Assembly (NCBI RefSeq): GCF_016862895.1
Contig: NZ_BONV01000045.1
Location: 1 to 44,504, forward strand
DNA length: 44,504 nt
Direction of reading: 5' to 3'
Origin: Planotetraspora kaengkrachanensis
Lineage (GTDB): Bacteria > Actinomycetota > Actinomycetes > Streptosporangiales > Streptosporangiaceae
Under the pieces are notes generated by a model, which ran no database searches, was not told where the DNA came from, and saw nothing but the letters and a program-made list of their open reading frames with translations. Made by a program: the position numbers and the translations under genes. Positions 7,108-14,383 of the stretch are shown here, one piece after another (position 1 is the stretch's first letter; the number at the start of each line of letters is the position of its first letter).

Positions 7108-8541
7108 ATGCCATCTCGTCATGCCGACGGCCACCTCTACATCGACGGCGCCTGGCGTCCCTCCGCGTCGGGCCGGTTCGGCGACGTGGAGGAGAAGGCG
7201 ACCGGTGCCCGCATCGGGCGCTACGCCCTGGGCGACGCCGCGGACGTCGATCGGGCGGTGGACGCGGCCCGCGCCGCGCAGCCGGGATGGGCGGCCCTGT
7301 CCGCGCCCGAGCGCGCCGGCCACCTGCGCCGGATGGCCGCGCACCTCCACGACCGTTACGAGGAGCTCGTCACCCTGAGCATGCGGGAGACCGGGGGGGT
7401 CCGGGCCAAGGCCGAGGACGAGGTCTCCACGACCATCCGCCAGCTCGGCATCTCGGCGGTGCAGGCGACGGAGAACGCGGGGGAGGTCCTCCCGCCCTAC
7501 AAGGCGGGCAAGCTGTCCCTGTCGCGGGTGGTACCCCTCGGCGTGCTCGGCGTCATCACGCCGTGGAACTACCCGATGAACCTGGCCATGCGGGCGGTGG
7601 CGCCCGGGCTGGCGTTCGGCAACACGGTCGTGCTCAAACCGGCGGAGCTCACCCCGATCATCGGCGGGCAGGTGCTCGCCGAGGCGGCCGAGCACGCCGG
7701 TCTGCCGCCCGGCGTGCTCAACGTGGTCACCGGCGACGGCCCCGGCGCCGGATGGCCGCTGGCCACCCATGACGGGCTGGACCTGATCGACTTCACCGGC
7801 TCGCGCAGGGTCGGCCTGGACATCGCCGCGTCGGCGGCCGCCGTTCTGCGTCCCATTCGCCTCGAACTCGGGGGGGACAACGCATTCCTCGTGCTCGGCG
7901 ACGCGGACGTCGACCTGGCAGCCTCGCTCGCGATGGTCGCCTCCCTCGAGTTCCAGGGGCAGACCTGCATCAGCTCGAGCAGGCACATCGTGGTCCGCGA
8001 CGTGGCCGAGGAGTACATCGCCGCGGTGACGCGCAGGGTCGAGGCGCTGCGGGTGGGCGACCCGCTGTCCGGCGAGGCCGACCTGGGCCCGTTGATCAGC
8101 ATCGCGCAGCGCGACCGGGTGCATCAGACGATCGTCGAACCGTCCGTCGCGATGGGCGCCAAGCTCGTCGCGGGCGGCACCTACGACGGCCTGTTCTACC
8201 GGCCGACGGTGCTGACCGGCGTCACGCCGGACATGCCGGCCTTCACCGAGGAGATCTTCGGCCCGGTCATCCCCATCACGGTCGTGGACACCGAGGAGGA
8301 GGCCGTCGCCCTGACGAACGGATATCCGATGTTGATGAACTCGGTCTTCACCGCCGACCTCATGCGCGGCATGCAGGTGGCCGAGCGGTTGCAGGCCGGC
8401 GAGGTGCACGTCAACGACGCGCACGCCCGGCACGGCGCGGAGAACCAGATGCCGGGCTTCACCCGGCGCCAGTGGATCGGCGTCCAGCGCACGCCGCTCG
8501 ACCTCCCCGCCTGGACCGCCGATCCGGCGGGCCGTCCGTGA
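7108..8541 (+). CDS. Aldehyde dehydrogenase (NAD(P)-dependent)
   Basis: 477-residue member of the ALDH superfamily oxidising an aldehyde to an acid. Catalytic residues are visible: Asn164 in PWNYP, Glu253 in LELGGD and Cys287 in FQGQTC. The cofactor-binding FTGSRRVG motif is at about 239-246. Length and motif spacing are normal. The ATG at 7108 has TCGGAG about 7 bases upstream. The pattern resembles benzaldehyde/vanillin-type or betaine-aldehyde-type enzymes, which I cannot separate by eye. The stop overlaps the next start as GTGA, so it heads a coupled operon with the ThuA-like and hydroxyacid dehydrogenase genes. Confidence 0.92.
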   Translation: MPSRHADGHLYIDGAWRPSASGRFGDVEEKATGARIGRYALGDAADVDRAVDAARAAQPGWAALSAPERAGHLRRMAAHLHDRYEELVTLSMRETGGVRAKAEDEVSTTIRQLGISAVQATENAGEVLPPYKAGKLSLSRVVPLGVLGVITPWNYPMNLAMRAVAPGLAFGNTVVLKPAELTPIIGGQVLAEAAEHAGLPPGVLNVVTGDGPGAGWPLATHDGLDLIDFTGSRRVGLDIAASAAAVLRPIRLELGGDNAFLVLGDADVDLAASLAMVASLEFQGQTCISSSRHIVVRDVAEEYIAAVTRRVEALRVGDPLSGEADLGPLISIAQRDRVHQTIVEPSVAMGAKLVAGGTYDGLFYRPTVLTGVTPDMPAFTEEIFGPVIPITVVDTEEEAVALTNGYPMLMNSVFTADLMRGMQVAERLQAGEVHVNDAHARHGAENQMPGFTRRQWIGVQRTPLDLPAWTADPAGRP

Positions 8542-8612
8542 GCGGGCAGCCTGTGAGCGGGTCGTCCGTGAGCGGGCAGCCTGTGAGCGGGTCGTCCATG
8601 AGCGGGTCGTCC
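8538..8612 (+). repeat. Five 15-bp units, each starting with a start codon
   Basis: Units of the form GTGAGCGGGCAGCCT and GTGAGCGGGTCGTCC alternate (two exact 30-bp copies), and a fifth unit begins with ATG. They encode SGQP/SGSS spacer residues. Gain or loss of a unit keeps the frame and always leaves a usable start codon. Confidence 0.9.
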
Positions 8613-9278
8613 GCGCGTGAGGGGGCGCGCCGGGCGCTGGTCGTACGCGGCGGCTGGGAGGGCCACGTGCCCGTGGAGGCCACCGAGCTGTTCATCCCGT
8701 CGCTCGCCGAGGCCGGGTTCGACGTGACCGTCAGCGAGGATCTCGACGTCTACACGGACGCGGAGCTCATGACGGCGACCGACCTGGTCGTGCAGTGCTG
8801 GTCGATCGGGACGATGACCCCGGAGCAGAGCGCCGGACTGGTCTCGGCCGTGCGCGCGGGCACCGGCTTCGCCGGCTGGCACGGCGGAGTGGTCGGCACC
8901 TTCGGGGGCAGCCACGACTACCTGAGAATGGTGGGCGGACTGTTCCTGTGGCATCCCGAGGACTTCCTCGAGTACGACGTCACGATCGTGCCCGGACAGG
9001 CCGGCCACCCGATCGTCGCCGGTCTCGGCGACTTCACCGTGACGACCGAGCAGTACTGGATGCTCACCGACTCGCTGAACACGGTCCTGGCGCGGACCAC
9101 GTTCACACCGGAGGACGGCGAGCACGGGGGAGGGCCGGTCGACATGCCCGTGGTCTGGACCCGCCGGTGGGGCGCCGGAAAGATCTTCTTCTCGGCGGTC
9201 GGCCACCGGGTCGCCGATCTGGAGCACCCGACGGTCCGTACGCTCACCGAGCGCGGTCTCGTCTGGGCGGCGCGATGA
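8538..9278 (+). CDS. ThuA domain protein
   Basis: ThuA-like (trehalose-utilisation type) class I glutamine-amidotransferase-fold protein of 246 residues from the GTG at 8538. Recognisable family blocks are ALVVRGGWEGH, GFAGWHGG, HPIVAGLGDF, EQYWML and the closing WGAGKIFF...VGHR. The biochemical role of the family is poorly known; members occur in sugar and sugar-acid catabolic operons. The start is ambiguous in an unusual way: the first 25 codons are five 15-bp units, each beginning with GTG or ATG (8538, 8553, 8568, 8583, 8598), all in frame. The last would give 226 residues, close to where family similarity begins. Confidence 0.85.
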   Translation: MSGQPVSGSSVSGQPVSGSSMSGSSAREGARRALVVRGGWEGHVPVEATELFIPSLAEAGFDVTVSEDLDVYTDAELMTATDLVVQCWSIGTMTPEQSAGLVSAVRAGTGFAGWHGGVVGTFGGSHDYLRMVGGLFLWHPEDFLEYDVTIVPGQAGHPIVAGLGDFTVTTEQYWMLTDSLNTVLARTTFTPEDGEHGGGPVDMPVVWTRRWGAGKIFFSAVGHRVADLEHPTVRTLTERGLVWAAR

Positions 9279-10315
9279 GCGCCCCCGTGGGAGGCTCGGC
9301 GGACCGGGCCGTTCCCGGCGCCGTGGTGCTGGCGATGCCCGCGGGCCTGCCGTCCCGGCTCTTCCGTGGAGAGTGCGCGGAACGGCTCCGCGCACTCGTC
9401 GGCCCCGACTGGGGCCCGCCCGTGACCGGGTTCCACTCCGCCGAGGCTCTCGAACGGCTGGCGCGGGCGCGCGTCCTGCTCACCGGCTGGGGCAGCCCCG
9501 TGATCGACGCCGGGGTGCTCGACCACGCGCCCCACCTGCGGGCCGTCGTCCACGCGGCGGGCACGGTGAAGGGCCACGTCTGCCCCGCGGTGTTCCAGCG
9601 GGGCGTCCTGGTGAGTTCGGCGGCCGACGCGAACGCGGTGCCCGTCGCGGAGTACACCGTGGCGATGATCCTGCTCGCCAACAAGGCGGTGCCCGCGATG
9701 GCCAGGGAGTACCGCGCCCGGCGGGGGGCGATCGACCTCCTCGGGGAGTATCCCGACGTCGGAAACCACGGCAAGACCGTCGGCCTGGTGGGCGCGTCGA
9801 AGATCGGGCGCAGGGTCGCCGAGCTGCTCCGGCCGTTCGACCTCGAGGTGCTGGTCAGCGACCCCTACCTCGACGAGGCCGGCGCCGCCGTGCTCGGTGT
9901 GCGCAAGACCGGCCTCGACGACCTGTTCGCCTCCTGCGACGTCGTGTCCCTGCACGCCCCCGCGATCGAGGAGACGCGGGGGATGGTCGACGCGGCCCGC
10001 CTCGCGGCCATGCGTACGGGCGCGACCCTGATCAACACGGCCCGGGGGTCACTGGTCGACCACGACGCCCTCATCGCGGAGTTGCGGCGGGGCCGGATCT
10101 CCGCCGTACTCGACGTGACGGAGCCCGAGATCACCCCGCCGGACTCGCCGCTGTGGGATCTCCAGAACGTCGTCCTGACGCCCCACGTCGCCGGGTCCCT
10201 GGGCAACGAGCTGGCCCGGCTGGGAGAGCAGGCATTGGACGAGGTGTTCCGGGTCATCGACGGCCGGCCGCTGCGCCACCCCGTCGACCTCGCCGCGCTG
10301 CCGGTCAGCGCCTGA
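9275..10315 (+). CDS. D-isomer-specific 2-hydroxyacid dehydrogenase
   Basis: 346-residue NAD-dependent dehydrogenase. The Rossmann motif is GLVGASKIGRRVAELL (about 163-180). The catalytic set is complete: Arg in NTARGSLVD, Glu in VTEPE and His in TPHVAGS. Enzymes of this family interconvert 2-oxoacids and D-2-hydroxyacids (glyoxylate, hydroxypyruvate, phosphoglycerate types); the substrate is not evident. It starts with an ATGA overlap behind the ThuA gene and is the last gene of the coupled aldehyde dehydrogenase operon. Together these suggest breakdown of a sugar-derived or short-chain aldehyde/hydroxyacid. Confidence 0.9.
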   Translation: MSAPVGGSADRAVPGAVVLAMPAGLPSRLFRGECAERLRALVGPDWGPPVTGFHSAEALERLARARVLLTGWGSPVIDAGVLDHAPHLRAVVHAAGTVKGHVCPAVFQRGVLVSSAADANAVPVAEYTVAMILLANKAVPAMAREYRARRGAIDLLGEYPDVGNHGKTVGLVGASKIGRRVAELLRPFDLEVLVSDPYLDEAGAAVLGVRKTGLDDLFASCDVVSLHAPAIEETRGMVDAARLAAMRTGATLINTARGSLVDHDALIAELRRGRISAVLDVTEPEITPPDSPLWDLQNVVLTPHVAGSLGNELARLGEQALDEVFRVIDGRPLRHPVDLAALPVSA

Positions 10316-10353
10316 AACCACGCGCCGACGTCGGCGCCGGGACGCCCCGGGGG

Positions 10354-10359
10354 TACCCT
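10354..10359 (+). promoter_or_regulatory. -10 element TACCCT of a leaderless transcript
   Basis: TACCCT fits the actinobacterial TANNNT -10 and lies 6 bases before the ATG at 10366, the spacing typical of leaderless mRNAs. No clear -35 is visible. Confidence 0.45.
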
Positions 10360-10365
10360 GCGCTC

Positions 10366-10476
10366 ATGACGCTCGACGATCAGGCTCCGCGTAACGGCCG
10401 GCACGACATGAGGGCATCGGCCGCGCCGGTCTCCATCGCGACTCCGGCGCCGTCGTCCGCGGGACCGGTGGGCTGA
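10366..10476 (+). CDS. Possible 36-residue leader peptide
   Basis: A 36-codon frame begins at the predicted transcription start and ends 4 bases before the ATG of the downstream hydrolase. The product (MTLDDQAPRNGRHDM... then an alanine/proline-rich tail) matches no family I recognise and contains no run of one amino acid that would indicate attenuation. It may only serve to deliver ribosomes to the next gene, or may be chance. Confidence 0.35.
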   Translation: MTLDDQAPRNGRHDMRASAAPVSIATPAPSSAGPVG

Positions 10477-10480
10477 GGTC

Positions 10481-11293
10481 ATGGCGAGCGGAGTCCGGCG
10501 CATCGTCCTGCTCACACTCGGCTGGGAGGAGCTGCCCAAGACGGTCTCGGTGCACGGTGACACTTCGGGGACGCGGCTGCGCGAGCCCGTGCCCGGCGTG
10601 CTGCTCCAGACCGACGGCGGCTGGGTGCTGCTCGACACCGGGTTCAACACCGCGTTGATCCGTGACGCGGCCCTCGCCCGGCGGTTCCACCCGCGGCCGG
10701 AGTATCTCGCCGTGCTCCCCGGGCCAGGTGAGCCGCTCGAGGAGACGCTCGCCGAAGCGGGCATCGCGATGGACGAGATCCGCGCGGTGGCGGTGAGCCA
10801 CCTGCACCTCGACCACGCGGGAGGGCTCAAGCACTTCGCCGGGCGCGTTCCCGTGCACGCCCAGCGGACCGAGCTGCGATACGGCCTGTCCGGCGCGGCG
10901 GAGGCGCACGGCATCTTCCGCGTCGACTTCGACGACCCGCGCATCGACTGGCGGCTCGCCGACGGGGAGGCGGAGCTCGCCCCGGGAGTGACCGCGGTTC
11001 CGACGCCCGGCCACACCCCCGGCCACCAGAGCTTCGTCGTCGACCTGGACGAGTCCGTGGGCGGCGGCGGCTTCGTCTTCGCGTTCGACGCTGCCGACCT
11101 CACAGAGAACATCGACGGGGAGCTCGCGGTGGGCGGGTTCATCGACTGCGGGCCTGAGGACACCGTCGAGCAGATCAGGAAACTCAAGAAGATCGCTGCG
11201 GCGAAGGGGTATCCGCTGATCCCGGGACACGACCCCGTGGCGTGGCCGGCCTACACGGCCGAGTTCGCCGAGCGCTTTCCGGGCCCGCGCTGA
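10481..11293 (+). CDS. Metallo-beta-lactamase-fold hydrolase (lactonase-like)
   Basis: 270-residue MBL-fold enzyme with the two-metal motif HLHLDH (His107, His109, Asp111, His112), a third metal His in the TPGHTPGHQ block, an Asp in FAFDAAD and a late His in PGHDP. The pattern matches the AhlD/AiiA-like N-acyl-homoserine lactonase group, which opens lactone rings. The true substrate is unknown and annotation transfer in this group is unreliable. The TGA of the leader frame and GAGG lie just before the ATG. A lactonase would be chemically consistent with the neighbouring sugar-acid type enzymes, as inference. Confidence 0.8.
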   Translation: MASGVRRIVLLTLGWEELPKTVSVHGDTSGTRLREPVPGVLLQTDGGWVLLDTGFNTALIRDAALARRFHPRPEYLAVLPGPGEPLEETLAEAGIAMDEIRAVAVSHLHLDHAGGLKHFAGRVPVHAQRTELRYGLSGAAEAHGIFRVDFDDPRIDWRLADGEAELAPGVTAVPTPGHTPGHQSFVVDLDESVGGGGFVFAFDAADLTENIDGELAVGGFIDCGPEDTVEQIRKLKKIAAAKGYPLIPGHDPVAWPAYTAEFAERFPGPR

Positions 11294-11372
11294 TACCAAA
11301 AGCCCATGAAATAGCGGCACTCTGGCCCGGCTGAGTGAAAAATGGGGGCGACTGCCACGAAAGGTGGACGCC

Positions 11373-11582
11373 ATGGCCAGCGAGGAGCCCGCCGAGTTAT
11401 CGGGCATCGACTTCCACGAGATGCCCATGCTCGATCTGGTCGCACTTCACGACGAAAGCGCCGAGGGGCTGCATCCCCTTCCCCAGGCAGTCATGGACCG
11501 CATCTGCGAGGCCATACGTGAGGGCATCCATTTCTGCGGATGCGACATGACCGACCTCATGGTCAGGCTACTCGGCGGCTGA
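11373..11582 (+). CDS. Small orphan protein with a CxC motif
   Basis: 69-residue acidic protein starting at an ATG with GAAAGG 8 bases upstream (an in-frame GTG at 11364 would consume that ribosome site). The N-terminal half is acidic and hydrophobic (FHEMPMLDLVALHDES). The second half contains a predicted helix (VMDRICEAIREGIHF) and then CGCDMTDLMVRLLGG with two cysteines one residue apart, ending in GG. No family recognised. The double-glycine end and Cys pair recall peptide precursors, but no maturation or export gene is nearby. A clear terminator follows, so it is an independent transcription unit. Confidence 0.6.
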   Translation: MASEEPAELSGIDFHEMPMLDLVALHDESAEGLHPLPQAVMDRICEAIREGIHFCGCDMTDLMVRLLGG

Positions 11583-11612
11583 GCGCGAGCACCCGCGCCG
11601 TTCGGAACGAGC

Positions 11613-11648
11613 GAGCCCGCCGGAACGCCGTCCCGGCGGGCTCTTTCT
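11613..11648 (+). terminator. Intrinsic terminator after the small orphan gene
   Basis: GAGCCCGCCGG (11613-11623) pairs perfectly with CCGGCGGGCTC (11633-11643) around a 9-base loop and is followed by TTTCT. Confidence 0.85.
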
Positions 11649-11675
11649 GATCTACATTGTAAAGGCGGGGGCGGC

Positions 11676-11730
11676 GGACGGCCCGCGTTCAGACGGACGG
11701 CCCGCGTTCAGACGGACGGCCCGCGTTCAG
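11676..11730. repeat. 19-bp tandem repeat next to rpsR2
   Basis: The unit GGACGGCCCGCGTTCAGAC occurs twice exactly (11676-11694, 11695-11713) with a third, 17-bp copy (11714-11730). The third copy contains the stop codon of the minus-strand rpsR2 gene (TCA at 11727-11729), so the array looks like duplication of that gene's 3' end. Confidence 0.85.
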
Positions 11731-11951
11731 CGGGTGCGGGAGGAGTAAGGGAGAAGGGCTATCTCGCGGGCGTTCTTGATGGCCCGCGCGAGCTGCCGCT
11801 GTTGCCGGCCGCTCACTCCGGTGACCCGGCGGCTGCGGATCTTCCCGCGGTCGGAGATGAACTTGCGCAGCAGATCGGTGTCCTTGTAGTCGATGTAGTC
11901 GACACCGAGCAGGGGGTTGGACTTCTTCCGCGGCACGCGACGGGGCTTCAT
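11727..11951 (-). CDS. rpsR2: Zinc-independent ribosomal protein S18 paralogue
   Basis: 74-residue S18 of the 30S platform. The core is diagnostic: [21 protein letters not shown] followed by [25 protein letters not shown] and ALLPY. The N-terminal CxxC zinc motif of the housekeeping S18 is missing, so this is the C-minus form that replaces the zinc-binding protein during zinc starvation. The start overlaps the stop of the upstream GTPase gene by ATGA, so both share the Zur-type promoter at 13123-13137. Its 3' end carries a tandem duplication. Confidence 0.93.
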   Translation of the reverse strand: MKPRRVPRKKSNPLLGVDYIDYKDTDLLRKFISDRGKIRSRRVTGVSGRQQRQLARAIKNAREIALLPYSSRTR

Positions 11952-13099
11952 GCGATCTCCTCCAGATCCAGTACGGCGGCGAACGGGTCGTCGTAACCGG
12001 CCCAGGCGTCGGGGCCGGCGACGGACTCCTCCGGGGTGAGCAGGCACGAGTCGAGCAGGGCGTGAATACGCTCGCGGTCGAGCTCGGGACCCGTGAAGAC
12101 GAGGTGCTGGACGCGGTCGCCGACGACGGGCGCCCAGTCGAGCGAGGCGGCCGCGCGGCGTGCGGGCGAGACCAGCTCCCATGCGGCTTCGGGCAGCGCC
12201 GCCAGCCACGGGCCCGCGTCCTCCACGGACACCACGCCGGCCACCGCGTCCCAGGCCAGCAACCGCTGCGGCCGCGTGGCCAGCCAGAACCGGCCACGGC
12301 TGCGGACCGATTCGGTGACCAGCTCGTCGACGGCCTCGAACAGGCGGTCCGGGTGGAGCGGCCGAAGGCGGTGCCAGACGACCGTGGTGATCTCGTCGGT
12401 CACCGCGTCGGACGGCAGCTGCACGGTCGCCGGGTCGACGCGCGCCGCCAGCTCCTCGGCGCGCAGGGCGGCCCCCGTCACCTCGGGGAGCGGCCCGTCC
12501 ACCGGCGTGACCGGGGTCAGCGGGGTGAGATGGCCCAGCACGGCGCACGTCAGCTCCACGTCGCCCTCGTCGCCGTCGCCCTTGTGGACCATCAGGCCGG
12601 TGGCGTACTCGATCTGCCGGGCGAGCACCTCGGCCAGGTAGCGCTGGTCACCCTGCGCGGCCTGCCTGCCGACCTCGGAAAGGCGGTCCGCGCGGGCGAT
12701 GTCCACGGGCATGTGCACGGCGTCCAGCGCGGTCAGCACGGCGGTGACCCTGAGGAGGTCGCGCGCCTCCTCGCAGTCGAGGGCCTCGGCGACCGACCGG
12801 GGCTCGACCGAGTCCCACAGGTCCGCGATCAGCAACGGGGCCGCGCCGGCCTGCCGTACGAGCTCGGGGACCAGATCCTCGCGGACCGTGCAGGTGACGC
12901 AGCCGTGGGCGAGCCGGACGTCGGTCCTGTCGCGGATCCGGGAGGCGTCGCGGACGACCCGCTCCACCCGGCCGCGGGTCACGTCGCGCAGGTCGTGGTG
13001 GACGGCGAGCGCGCCGGGATGGGCGCGCAGCAGCCGGTCGACGGCGGCGGTCCTCGCCGCGTCGTGCAGGCCCGCGACGAGGACAACAGGGACGGACAC
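11948..13099 (-). CDS. mrf: COG0523 GTPase, MRF-type ribosome hibernation factor recruiter
   Basis: 383-residue protein of the CobW/COG0523 G3E GTPase family, starting at GTG 13099 with GGAGGGAGACCAC just before it. The N-terminal P-loop region is degenerate ([17 protein letters not shown] lacks the GxGKT signature). The metal-binding CxxC-type motif is [10 protein letters not shown], and a C-terminal CobW-C domain follows (about 240-383). In mycobacteria the equivalent gene in the zinc-repressed ribosomal operon encodes Mrf, which recruits the hibernation factor MPY to ribosomes lacking zinc. Position, length and the coupled rpsR2 make the same role likely here. Loss of the P-loop suggests it may not hydrolyse GTP. 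The frame continues upstream to 13138, but that part would span the operator. Confidence 0.82.
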   Translation of the reverse strand: MSVPVVLVAGLHDAARTAAVDRLLRAHPGALAVHHDLRDVTRGRVERVVRDASRIRDRTDVRLAHGCVTCTVREDLVPELVRQAGAAPLLIADLWDSVEPRSVAEALDCEEARDLLRVTAVLTALDAVHMPVDIARADRLSEVGRQAAQGDQRYLAEVLARQIEYATGLMVHKGDGDEGDVELTCAVLGHLTPLTPVTPVDGPLPEVTGAALRAEELAARVDPATVQLPSDAVTDEITTVVWHRLRPLHPDRLFEAVDELVTESVRSRGRFWLATRPQRLLAWDAVAGVVSVEDAGPWLAALPEAAWELVSPARRAAASLDWAPVVGDRVQHLVFTGPELDRERIHALLDSCLLTPEESVAGPDAWAGYDDPFAAVLDLEEIA

Positions 13100-13122
13100 G
13101 TGGTCTCCCTCCAGGAATAAAA

Positions 13123-13137
13123 CGGTTATCATTTTCA
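13123..13137. promoter_or_regulatory. Zur-box-like operator in a divergent promoter
   Basis: Read on the minus strand the site is TGAAAATGATAACCG. The left half matches the actinobacterial Zur consensus half-site (TGAAAATGA) exactly; the right half is degenerate. On the plus strand it overlaps a TATCAT -10 element (13127-13132), 30 bases before rpmG2, and it lies just upstream of the minus-strand GTPase gene. Zinc-bound Zur would thus repress both directions. Confidence 0.75.
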
Positions 13138-13161
13138 TTCTACGACCCGAAAGGAGCTGGA

Positions 13162-13326
13162 GTGGCCAGAAGCGAGGTGCGTCCCGTGGTCAAGCTGCGT
13201 TCGACCGCCGGAACCGGCTACACCTACGTGACCCGCAAGAACAGGCGCAACGACCCCGACAGGCTGACGCTGCGCAAGTACGACCCCATCGCCCGGCAGC
13301 ACGTGCTGTTCAGAGAGGACCGATAA
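13162..13326 (+). CDS. rpmG2: Zinc-independent ribosomal protein L33
   Basis: 54-residue L33 of the large subunit, starting at GTG with AAGGAG 5 bases upstream. Diagnostic blocks are [29 protein letters not shown] and KYDP. The zinc-binding CxxC...CxxC set is absent, so this is the zinc-free paralogue (the C-minus form). It is the first gene of the five-gene plus-strand operon and directly follows the Zur-type operator. Confidence 0.92.
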   Translation: MARSEVRPVVKLRSTAGTGYTYVTRKNRRNDPDRLTLRKYDPIARQHVLFREDR

Positions 13327-13328
13327 CC

Positions 13329-13574
13329 ATGAGGAAGGGCATCCACCCCGAGTACCGTCCGGTCGTCTTCCGCGACCCCAGCGCGGACTTCGCCTTCCTG
13401 ACGAGGTCCACGGTCACCAGTGACAAGACCATCGAGTGGGAGGACGGCAACGTCTACCCGGTGGTCGACGTCGACGTGTCCTCGGCGAGCCACCCGTTCT
13501 ACACCGGCCGCGGGCGGGTGCTCGACACCCAGGGCCGCGTCGAGCGGTTCCGGCAGCGCTACGGGAGCCGGTGA
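13329..13574 (+). CDS. rpmE2: Ribosomal protein L31 type B
   Basis: 81-residue type B L31. It begins [16 protein letters not shown] and has FLTRST, the [24 protein letters not shown] region and the closing [10 protein letters not shown], all typical of the zinc-free YtiA-type paralogue. It has no cysteine, unlike the zinc-binding type A. It lies 2 bases after rpmG2 and its stop shares one base with the next ATG. Confidence 0.94.
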   Translation: MRKGIHPEYRPVVFRDPSADFAFLTRSTVTSDKTIEWEDGNVYPVVDVDVSSASHPFYTGRGRVLDTQGRVERFRQRYGSR

Positions 13575-13810
13575 TGTCGGCTCACTGCCAGCTGACCGGG
13601 GCCGCACCGGTCTTCGGTAACAACGTCTCCCACTCCCACCGGCGCACCCGGCGCCGGTGGGAGCCCAATGTCCAGCGCAAGCGCTACTGGCTGCCGAGCG
13701 AGGGCCGGTTTGTACGGCTCACGCTCAGCGCGAGGGCGATCAGGACCATCGACAAGATCGGCATAGAGCGGGCCGTCGCGCGGATCCGGGCACGGGGGGA
13801 GAAGGTCTGA
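13574..13810 (+). CDS. rpmB2: Ribosomal protein L28 paralogue
   Basis: 78-residue L28. The family pattern is clear: [30 protein letters not shown], then [20 protein letters not shown] residues and [11 protein letters not shown]. Housekeeping L28 of actinobacteria often carries further cysteines that bind zinc; only one Cys (residue 5) is present. Start and stop codons overlap those of its neighbours as TGATG, so translation is tightly coupled. Confidence 0.93.
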   Translation: MSAHCQLTGAAPVFGNNVSHSHRRTRRRWEPNVQRKRYWLPSEGRFVRLTLSARAIRTIDKIGIERAVARIRARGEKV

Positions 13811-14109
13811 TGGCCAAGAAGAGCAAGATCGCGGCCAATGAGCGCAGGAAGGCGGTCGCCGCCCGCTTCGCAGGCCGCCGGGCCGAGCTCAAGGAGCTCG
13901 TCAGGACGGGTTCCGCGGACGAGCGCGCGAGGGCCGTACGCGAGCTGAGCAGGCAGCCGCGGGACGCCAGTGCCACCCGCGTGCGCAACCGGGACGTGGT
14001 CGACGGCCGTCCCCGGGGATATCTGCGCACGTTCGGGATCTCCCGCGTGCGCTTCCGGGAGATGGCCCACCGGGGAGAGCTCCCCGGTGTCACCAAGTCG
14101 AGCTGGTAG
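13810..14109 (+). CDS. rpsN2: Zinc-independent ribosomal protein S14
   Basis: 99-residue S14 of the long, zinc-free type found in zinc-repressed operons; the housekeeping actinobacterial S14 is a 61-residue zinc protein. Visible blocks are [51 protein letters not shown] and the C-terminal KSSW. No CxxC is present where the zinc form has one. It assembles into the 30S head. Coupled to rpmB2 by TGATG. Confidence 0.94.
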   Translation: MAKKSKIAANERRKAVAARFAGRRAELKELVRTGSADERARAVRELSRQPRDASATRVRNRDVVDGRPRGYLRTFGISRVRFREMAHRGELPGVTKSSW

Positions 14110-14116
14110 GAGAGCC

Positions 14117-14287
14117 ATGGCCGTCCCCAAGCGCAAGACGTCCCGCAGCAACACGCGCAGCCGCCGTTCCCAATGGAAGGCGCAGGCCCTCGACCTGGTG
14201 CCCATCGTCCTCGACGGGAGGCGGATCCTCGTTCCCAGGCGACTCGTGAAGGCCTATCACGCGGGGCTCATCGAGCCCCCTTCCTAG
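14117..14287 (+). CDS. rpmF2: Zinc-independent ribosomal protein L32
   Basis: 56-residue L32 starting [21 protein letters not shown], the family signature. The C-terminal half lacks the CxxC...CxxC zinc ribbon of the housekeeping form and ends [15 protein letters not shown]. It is the last gene of the cluster, with AGGAG at 14108-14112 before its ATG. Having five large- and small-subunit replacements plus S18 and MRF makes this a full set for zinc-sparing ribosomes. Confidence 0.93.
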   Translation: MAVPKRKTSRSNTRSRRSQWKAQALDLVPIVLDGRRILVPRRLVKAYHAGLIEPPS

Positions 14288-14335
14288 GTCCTATCTCCCT
14301 GGGCCCTGTCGCTCCAGGCGAGGGAGCAGCGGTGC

Positions 14336-14380
14336 CCGAGGGGCCCGGCGCGGTGGCCGACCCGCGTCCGGGCCCCTCGG
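14336..14380. terminator. Probable bidirectional terminator
   Basis: A perfect 13-bp stem (14336-14348 with 14368-14380) encloses a 19-base loop between convergent rpmF2 and the glycosyltransferase gene. There is no T-run, so termination would rest on the stem or on another factor. Confidence 0.55.
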
Positions 14381-14383
14381 CGT

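Noticed and set aside
11613-11648. Riboswitch or small RNA at the orphan gene end
   Set aside because: The stem and T-rich tail are fully explained by a terminator.
13099-13138. Upstream start for the MRF GTPase at 13138
   Set aside because: It would place the start within the Zur-type site; the GTG at 13099 has a strong ribosome site and starts at the first beta-strand.
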